The notes beneath the pieces were generated by a model. The model saw only the letters and a program-made list of their open reading frames with translations. It was not told where the DNA came from and did not search any database. A DNA stretch of 20,605 nt from the NCBI GenBank assembly GCA_965369325.1, contig CBDUQI010000096.1:1-20605 (forward strand). Reading direction: 5' to 3'. The position numbers and the translations under genes are program-made. Positions 15,819-20,605 of the stretch are shown piece after piece. The stretch's first letter is position 1. Each line of letters begins with the position of its first letter. This DNA comes from CBDUQI01 sp965369325 (GTDB taxonomy: Bacteria > Pseudomonadota > Gammaproteobacteria > Steroidobacterales > JBCBZW01).

Positions 15819-15924
15819 CGAAACCGGGCAAGGGGAGGGGCGCCGCGTGGCCGCTGCGACACCCAAGTTCGAGGACTGTACCCGGGTGCTCGCGGGTTAA
15901 GAAATATCCATTTGATCCGATGTG

Positions 15925-15939
15925 ATAAGCGCCGCTTAT
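15925..15939 (-). promoter_or_regulatory. Candidate LysR-type regulator binding site (T-N11-A dyad)
   Basis: ATAAG-CGCCG-CTTAT is a perfect inverted repeat containing T-N11-A, the core of LysR-type boxes. It lies 30 bases after the lysR stop and about 120 bases upstream of msrB. On the minus strand a TTATCA starting inside the dyad, with TATTTC 16 bases further on, could be a weak promoter. The dyad could instead act as a hairpin (ATAAGC-GCC-GCTTAT). Confidence 0.5.
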
Positions 15940-15969
15940 GGCGGCGACCGGAGTCCGGTGCAGCTGGGT

Positions 15970-16929
15970 TTACGGGCCTGGGGCAGGTTCCGCTGAGAGT
16001 TCACTTGCAGGTTCTTGTGTACGCTCTGGTGCACGTTCTGGCGCGGCCCTGCTACCGGGCCACTGATGGCTTTTCGCCCGGCTGATCAGGGTACGCAGCG
16101 CCGGGCTGGGCTGGGCTTCGGCGGCGATTGCGAATTCCACATTGCGTGAGAGGGCAGGCTCGCTGACCGGGCGATAATCCAGCTCCGGGCCCAGCAGCGA
16201 GAATTGCGGGATCACGCTCACGCCAACGCCGTCACGGATCAGGCTCTGAATCCAGTCCTCACGCTGACTGCGAAACACCACATCCAGCTCCACATCCTGA
16301 GTTTTATAGAATTCGACGAACTCCTCCCGGAACTCGCAGTGCAGCCGATCGACATAACGCTGTTGTGCCACGGCCTTAAGTGGCACGGCTTGCATGCTGG
16401 CGAATTCGTGCTCCGGCGGGAACGCGACTACCATCGCCTCCTCGAACAGTTCCACATAGCGAAGTTGCGGGTGCGGCGGGCCGTGGCGCGCACAGAACGC
16501 GCCGTCAATTGAGCCGGCCAGCAGCAGATTGGCGATGGAGTCCGGTGTGACATCGTGCAACACCAGCGAGACCATGGGATGCTGCATCTGAAAGCCATCC
16601 AGCATCCCAGCCAGCACGCCGGGACCAATGGTGCACATCAACCCGATATTCAGCTCGGCGACCTCGCCGGTGGTCACCGCTTTTGCCGTCGTGCGTACCA
16701 GGTGCCGGGTGCGATCAATCTGCTCAAAATGTACGCGTAGGGACTTTCCGAGTTCGGTAAGTTGCGTATAGCGCCCGTCGCGATGGATCAACTCGCCCCC
16801 AAGCTCGCTCTCAAGCCGTTTGATGGCCTGAGTCAGCGCCGGTTGCGAGACGTAACACTGCTCCGCAGCGCGCGTAAAGTTGAGCGTGTCCGCCAACGCC
16901 AGAAAGTAGCGGACCTGATTGAAATCCAT
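15970..16929 (-). CDS. LysR-family transcriptional regulator
   Basis: The 319-residue DNA-binding regulator has an N-terminal winged helix-turn-helix (residues 1-60; FTRAAEQCYVSQPALTQAIK) and a linker helix. Its periplasmic-binding-protein-like effector domain spans about 90-288. Cys198 (DRLHCEFREE) falls roughly where OxyR has its peroxidatic Cys199, but a second cysteine nearby is missing, so redox sensing is only a possibility. The C-terminus has an unusual Pro/Glu/Ala-rich tail of about 29 residues (291-319) beyond the usual end. An AAGG site precedes the ATG. Its first codon lies 10 bases after the DUF4199 stop, so it may be read from that gene's transcript. msrB and the P460 pair downstream are the likely targets. 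Confidence 0.93.
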   Translation of the reverse strand: MDFNQVRYFLALADTLNFTRAAEQCYVSQPALTQAIKRLESELGGELIHRDGRYTQLTELGKSLRVHFEQIDRTRHLVRTTAKAVTTGEVAELNIGLMCTIGPGVLAGMLDGFQMQHPMVSLVLHDVTPDSIANLLLAGSIDGAFCARHGPPHPQLRYVELFEEAMVVAFPPEHEFASMQAVPLKAVAQQRYVDRLHCEFREEFVEFYKTQDVELDVVFRSQREDWIQSLIRDGVGVSVIPQFSLLGPELDYRPVSEPALSRNVEFAIAAEAQPSPALRTLISRAKSHQWPGSRAAPERAPERTQEPASELSAEPAPGP

Positions 16930-16939
16930 AAATTGCGCC

Positions 16940-17464
16940 TTAAGCGGTCGCCGGCAACACGCGGGAGTTACGCAGGATGGCCGCCGAGATCAGCGAGATT
17001 AGCAGACCTACTGGGAAAAGTTCCAAAAAGGTCATCGGTAGGCGAAACAGCGGATTGGCGTAATTATTCCGCAGCTCGTCCATCTCGAGCACCAGCGCGT
17101 CCAACTCCGGCCCGATTAACCCTTCGGCCGTTCGGGCATCGATAATCGATTGCGTATACTCATGAATGTAGCGAAAGTCAGTGGAGGCCAGGTAGATTTC
17201 CCATACCAGCACGTACATGAGCCCGGCGACCACCGTCATGCCCAATCCAAGCAACGCGCCTTGCGAAAATCGCATCACACCGCCCAACTCCTGGTCGCGA
17301 TAACGCTTGATGCCAACAAACACCAGCGTGAGCGCAACCAGCATGATGAGATAGCCCAGCCATACGCTGCCGGCGCCACCGCCTGAGAACACGATGCTCA
17401 GGATCATACTAGTGATAATCACCAGCCCGGCCAGCCCGCCGTAGGTCAACATTATTCGGATCAT
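16940..17464 (-). CDS. DUF4199-family membrane protein
   Basis: The 174-residue inner-membrane protein has four predicted helices (about residues 5-26, 32-52, 67-92 and 143-165). An acidic soluble loop (about 95-140, with EMDELRNNYANPLFRLP) lies between helices three and four. This matches DUF4199, a family of unknown function. Strong translation is likely, since GGGGGA lies 7 bases before the ATG. The upstream gene encodes a membrane-tethered LuxR-type regulator, a pairing I recall from other genomes; the DUF4199 protein may be its target or its membrane partner. A perfect palindrome sits in the 129-bp gap between them. Confidence 0.87.
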   Translation of the reverse strand: MIRIMLTYGGLAGLVIITSMILSIVFSGGGAGSVWLGYLIMLVALTLVFVGIKRYRDQELGGVMRFSQGALLGLGMTVVAGLMYVLVWEIYLASTDFRYIHEYTQSIIDARTAEGLIGPELDALVLEMDELRNNYANPLFRLPMTFLELFPVGLLISLISAAILRNSRVLPATA

Positions 17465-17525
17465 TGGATTGTCCCCCGTTGTTGTGCCCGAATGATGCCG
17501 TAAATCTAACGGCGCGGGTGCGCTG

Positions 17526-17553
17526 GCACATCACCCAAACGGGTGATCTGTGC
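17526..17553 (-). promoter_or_regulatory. Palindromic element between the LuxR-type regulator and the DUF4199 gene
   Basis: ATCACCC-AAAC-GGGTGAT (17530-17547) is a perfect 7-4-7 palindrome. It is extended by GCAC (17526-17529) pairing with GTGC (17550-17553) across a 2-base bulge, so in RNA it would form an 11-bp stem. No T tract follows on either strand, which argues against a terminator. A TAGATT on the minus strand (17508-17503) could be a -10, which would place the palindrome centre about 42 bases upstream of the start point, a common activator position. A smaller stem (GCCGT/ACGGC, 17497-17513) surrounds that TAGATT. Confidence 0.55.
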
Positions 17554-17593
17554 AGAATCAACCACTTGAGTTAAGCGAAAACGGTCGTGCTGG

Positions 17594-18007
17594 CTATTGA
17601 ATAAGGCGCAGCGAGCGGGCTTTGGCAATTGCCTGGGTGCGACGGGAGGCGTGCAGCTTGTCGTAAAGACGAGATAGGTGGGTTTTGATGGTGTTCGGGG
17701 ACACCCCGAGCAGGCGGGCAATCTGCTTGTTCGGGTGCCCTTCGGCCAGCAACAGCAGCACCTGGTACTCCCGATCGCTGATGCCAAGTGAGGCCAACGC
17801 GCGGGTGTTTTTCTCAAACGTTGGCGGCGCGGGGCGGCGCGTCAGCCGATTGCCCGCCCAAACGCCGAGCAGCGTGAAGGCGAGGGCGATGATGGCGATG
17901 TACAGCTGTGTCGACAGCGTCCGCACAGCATGACGGTACTCCAGCCAGTGCATGGCGAACGCCGCCATCGCGATGGCCAGGCTGTACAGAATGATCGCTT
18001 TTTTCAT
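17594..18007 (-). CDS. Membrane-anchored LuxR-type helix-turn-helix regulator
   Basis: The 137-residue protein has two transmembrane helices (about residues 5-22 and 36-52) and a cytoplasmic GerE/LuxR DNA-binding domain (about 72-135). The HTH core is ISDREYQVLLLLAEGHPNKQ followed by IARLLGVSPNTIKTHLSRLYDKL. There is no receiver or autoinducer domain, so the signal must reach it through the membrane segment or a partner. DUF4199 follows 129 bases downstream, with a perfect palindrome between. No ribosome site is obvious before the ATG. The start codon lies 44 bases after the relA stop, so read-through from relA is possible. Confidence 0.9.
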   Translation of the reverse strand: MKKAIILYSLAIAMAAFAMHWLEYRHAVRTLSTQLYIAIIALAFTLLGVWAGNRLTRRPAPPTFEKNTRALASLGISDREYQVLLLLAEGHPNKQIARLLGVSPNTIKTHLSRLYDKLHASRRTQAIAKARSLRLIQ

Positions 18008-18051
18008 CGCAGGAAGGTGACGCTACGGTGCAGGCGTAACGCGCTTGCGGC

Positions 18052-20268
18052 CTAACCGGTACGCGTGACTGTGTGCACACTGGGCACACTGTTCAGCTTG
18101 TGCATGATACGGCTCAGTTCGCTCAATCCGGTGATCTGCACCGTGATCTTGAACATGGCCGACAGGGTTTTGGGGTCGGTGCGAGTTTCGGTCGAGACGA
18201 TGTTCACGTTCTCCGCTGAGAGCACGCCGCTTAGGTCGTTCAGCAAACCGCGGCGGTCGTGCGCCTCCAGGCGAATGTCCACCGGAAAGGTATCGGACTG
18301 TCCCTCGCGCCAGTTGACCGGAATCATTCGTTCCGGCGCGCTGTCCTGCAGATGCGGCATATTCGCGCAATCTTCGCGGTGAATGGTCACTCCGCGGCCC
18401 TGGGTGACGTAGCCAATGATGGTGTCTGGCGGCACCGGCTTGCAGCACTGGGCGTAACTGGTGAGCAAATCGCCTACGCCTTCAATCTCGATCGCGTTAG
18501 CGCCGGCGATGCCTCGCTGCTGGCGAGCTCGGCGACTCGGGCGCAGCTCCGTCATTTGCGGCGCGGGCGTGGTGAGTGTCTGCACGGCCTGGGCCACGTC
18601 GGACAACGTGGTGTCGCCCGCCCCAACGCTGGCGTACAGCTCAGTGGGCGTGGGCATGTTCAGCTCGCGTGACAGATCGTTAACGTGTGGGTGCGTGCCC
18701 AGTCGCCCAAGCTCGCGCTCCAGCATCAGCTGGCCCTGCTCGATGTTGCGCTCCTGGCGGTCGCGACGGAACCACAGGCGCACCTTGGAGCGTGCGCGGT
18801 TGGAGGCCAGGTAGCCCAGCTGTGGGATCAGCCAGTCGCGGCTGGGCCCGGTGCTGCGTGAGGCGACGATATCCACCTGATCACCGCTCGCCAGTTTGTA
18901 ATTGAGCGGCACGTAGCGCCCGTTCACCCGCGCCCCGTGGCAGCGATGGCCCAGATCGGTATGCACATGGTAGGCGAAGTCCAGTGGGGTGCCGCCGTGT
19001 GGCAGATCGACTACCTCACCGCGCGGGGTCATCACGTACAAGCGGTCCTCGCGGATCTCCGAGGCCACTTTGTCGACAAAGTCCCGCTCAGTCTCGCCGT
19101 CCTCACCCGGCTCCAGCAGTCGCCGCAGCCAGTTGATCTTCTGCCGGAAGGCCTCATCGTCGCGCGCGCCTTCCTTGTACTGCCAATGCGCGGCGACGCC
19201 CAGCTCAGCGTGGCGGTGCATCTCGTACGTGCGTATCTGGATCTCGACCGTTTTGTCGTGTGGGCCGACCACGGCGGTATGCAGTGAGCGGTAGTTGTTC
19301 TCCTTCGGGTTGGCGATGTAGTCATCAAACTCACCAGGCAGGTAAGGCCACATGCCATGCACGATCCCAAGGGCCGCGTAGCACTCAGCCTTGGACTCCA
19401 CCAGTAACCGCACCGCGCGCACATCAAACACGTGTTCAAAATCCACGTTCTTACGGCGCATCTTGTTCCAGATGCTGTAGATGTGTTTGGGGCGTCCGGC
19501 GATGTCTGCGGCAATTCCCTCGTGCGACAGGGCAACACGGAGCGTGTGGATGACCGACTTGATATAGGTCTCCCGGTCCACGCGGCGCTCGTCCAACCAG
19601 CTGGCGATGCGGCGATAGGTGTCCGGCTCCATAAACCGGAACGCCAAATCGTCCATCTCCCATTTCAGTTGCCAGATGCCCAGCCGGTTGGCCAACGGCG
19701 CGTAAATCTCACGCGCTTCCAGCGCAACGTGGTAGCGCTCCTCGGGCGAGGCATCCTTGGCCCGGCGCAGCCGGTATAGCTGATCGGCCAGGCGCACCAG
19801 CACCAGACGCACGTCGCCCACGATGGCCACCAGCATCTTGCGCAGCGATTCGGCTTGATTGGCGCCCAGGCTGTCGCCACTGGTCCAGCCGCGGGGGAGG
19901 GAGATGCGTGCCAGCCGGTTCAGTTCGTGCACCAGCGCTAGTACGTCACTGCCATACTGCGTTTCGATATAGGCATCACCGAGCAACCCGCGCTCGCTTA
20001 GGGGGTAGAGCATGGAGGCGACGGTCAGTTGCCGGTCTGAGCCCAGGGCGGCCACCAGCTCGCTGACCTGTTCGGCCCGATCAACCGCCTCACTCAGCGC
20101 TCGCGGGTCGGCGTTTGCGCACGGGCCGTCCTCGGGCGAACTGCGCAAGGTGGCCAGGAAGTCGCGAGCCGTCAGGACGGCGCGCCGTCCGAGCGGACGG
20201 CGAGCGTCCTTATCGTCGACGCGAGTGTCGGGGACCTGTTGTCGGTTGGCAGTATCCATAGAAGCCAT
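18052..20268 (-). CDS. relA: GTP pyrophosphokinase, RelA type ((p)ppGpp synthetase)
   Basis: The 738-residue protein makes (p)ppGpp on stalled ribosomes in the stringent response. The N-terminal hydrolase domain is inactive: the HD motif is replaced (ASMLYPLSERGLLGD, 85-99). The synthetase domain (about 185-370) has EMDD at 204-207, the acidic version typical of RelA rather than SpoT's RxKD, plus GRPKHIYSIW and FDDYIANPKENNYRSLHT. Then come TGS (about 408-468), a zinc-finger-like region (YAQCCKP, HREDC, 605-634) and a C-terminal ACT domain (about 662-735). Length is close to E. coli RelA (744). ATG 20268 is preferred; an in-frame ATG at 20259 and a GTG at 20364 are alternatives, and none has a clear ribosome site. 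It is divergent from yebC. Confidence 0.94.
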   Translation of the reverse strand: MASMDTANRQQVPDTRVDDKDARRPLGRRAVLTARDFLATLRSSPEDGPCANADPRALSEAVDRAEQVSELVAALGSDRQLTVASMLYPLSERGLLGDAYIETQYGSDVLALVHELNRLARISLPRGWTSGDSLGANQAESLRKMLVAIVGDVRLVLVRLADQLYRLRRAKDASPEERYHVALEAREIYAPLANRLGIWQLKWEMDDLAFRFMEPDTYRRIASWLDERRVDRETYIKSVIHTLRVALSHEGIAADIAGRPKHIYSIWNKMRRKNVDFEHVFDVRAVRLLVESKAECYAALGIVHGMWPYLPGEFDDYIANPKENNYRSLHTAVVGPHDKTVEIQIRTYEMHRHAELGVAAHWQYKEGARDDEAFRQKINWLRRLLEPGEDGETERDFVDKVASEIREDRLYVMTPRGEVVDLPHGGTPLDFAYHVHTDLGHRCHGARVNGRYVPLNYKLASGDQVDIVASRSTGPSRDWLIPQLGYLASNRARSKVRLWFRRDRQERNIEQGQLMLERELGRLGTHPHVNDLSRELNMPTPTELYASVGAGDTTLSDVAQAVQTLTTPAPQMTELRPSRRARQQRGIAGANAIEIEGVGDLLTSYAQCCKPVPPDTIIGYVTQGRGVTIHREDCANMPHLQDSAPERMIPVNWREGQSDTFPVDIRLEAHDRRGLLNDLSGVLSAENVNIVSTETRTDPKTLSAMFKITVQITGLSELSRIMHKLNSVPSVHTVTRTG

Positions 20269-20537
20269 GACACGCTGCTGGGCAATCGGTTCCGGGTATC
20301 GTGCGTTGCGGGCCTCGATCCCGGGTTTATCCTGGATGCGAGGCCGCTGGCGGCAGCATCGCACCTGCGATAGGAGCTGACGGCGCGCCGCTAGCGCATT
20401 CCGAATGCCTGCCAGTTACAATGTCGCCCCAACAGGCTGGATACGTCATGCTGCATCGCAGTAGCTGGTGGCGTTCATATCGGCGTTCGTGCCGTCGGCC
20501 ACTGACTTAATTGTACAGGAGAGTGATCAATAGTCCC
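20269..20537. other. Divergent relA-yebC intergenic region
   Basis: These 269 bases should hold promoters for both genes. TACAAT at 20417-20422 is a possible plus-strand -10, but no matching -35 is seen. A strong hairpin lies in the relA leader (20311-20345). AGGAG at 20517-20521 is the likely yebC ribosome site. Confidence 0.45.
20311..20345 (-). promoter_or_regulatory. Stable hairpin in the relA leader
   Basis: GGCCTCG (20311-20317) pairs with CGAGGCC (20339-20345) and is extended inward by ATCC (20318-20321) with GGAT (20334-20337) across one bulged base, giving 11 bp with a 12-base loop. It ends 43 bases before ATG 20268 and has no T tract. If the upstream GTG at 20364 is the true start, it would be coding. 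Confidence 0.4.
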
Positions 20538-20605
20538 ATGGCAGGTCATAGTAAATGGGCGAATATTCAGCACCGCAAGGGCGCCCAGGATAAAAAACGC
20601 GGCAA
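20538..20605 (+). CDS. yebC: YebC/PmpR-family protein (5' end; runs off the right edge)
   Basis: The first 22 codons read MAGHSKWANIQHRKGAQDKK and on, the hallmark N-terminus of the YebC/PmpR/TACO1 family. Members relieve ribosome stalling at proline-rich stretches or act as DNA-binding regulators. The start is set by homology. AGGAG (20517-20521) is 16 bases from this ATG, longer than usual; an in-frame GTG at 20523 is too close to the same site. In gammaproteobacteria yebC is often followed by ruvC-ruvA-ruvB, which may lie just beyond the window. Confidence 0.93.
   Translation, partial: MAGHSKWANIQHRKGAQDKKRG

Noticed and set aside
15940..15962. ACCGGA-G-TCCGGT palindrome and neighbouring GCGGCG stem as a REP element or attachment site
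   Set aside because: I saw no second copy in the window and no integrase or phage gene. It more likely belongs to the 3' end of the lysR transcript.
1..20605. Mobile elements, tRNA genes, CRISPR arrays or a foreign island
   Set aside because: I saw no transposase, integrase, terminal repeats, spaced direct repeats or clover-leaf sequence, and base composition appears even throughout.

Overview
The window is a dense, GC-rich chromosomal stretch from a gammaproteobacterium. The evidence for this is the sucA-sucB-lpd order (as in Pseudomonas-type genomes), a RelA-type synthetase divergent from a yebC start, a rhombosortase-like gene and two periplasmic c-type haem proteins. I cannot fix the order or genus. 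There are no mobile elements, tRNA, rRNA or CRISPR arrays, and all complete genes look intact.

Layout. At 1-248 (minus) is the 5' part of a rhomboid/rhombosortase-like membrane protease. Divergent from it, 481-4786 (plus) encodes a split MacAB/Ykn-like efflux system: a membrane-anchored adaptor, an ATPase and two different FtsX-fold permeases. Next come a VOC-fold protein (4854-5231), a fumarylacetoacetate-hydrolase-family enzyme (5252-6265) and a membrane-anchored protein that looks like a glycerophosphodiesterase barrel without its catalytic residues (6268-7263). After a 308-bp gap, 7572-14099 carries sucA, sucB, lpd and a DUF899 thioredoxin-fold gene. These are the three parts of the 2-oxoglutarate dehydrogenase complex plus a likely thiol-redox partner. 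The E2 subunit has two nearly identical lipoyl domains.

Convergent to this, the minus strand holds (in transcription order from the right) relA, a membrane-tethered LuxR-type regulator, a DUF4199 membrane protein, a LysR-type regulator, a single-cysteine zinc-less MsrB and two tandem cytochrome P460-family proteins. One of these is very close to the hydroxylamine-oxidising P460 of Nitrosomonas. The other has lost the distal glutamate. At the right edge yebC begins on the plus strand.

How the parts may work together: the right half looks like a stress and redox neighbourhood. RelA makes (p)ppGpp. The LysR protein probably acts at a perfect T-N11-A dyad just upstream of msrB. MsrB repairs oxidised methionine, and the P460 pair probably handles hydroxylamine or NO. 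The LuxR/DUF4199 pair has its own perfect palindrome between the two genes. The best leads for something little described are the P460 pair with its LysR box, the LuxR-palindrome-DUF4199 unit, the catalytically emptied GDPD-like membrane protein, and DUF899 coupled to lpd.
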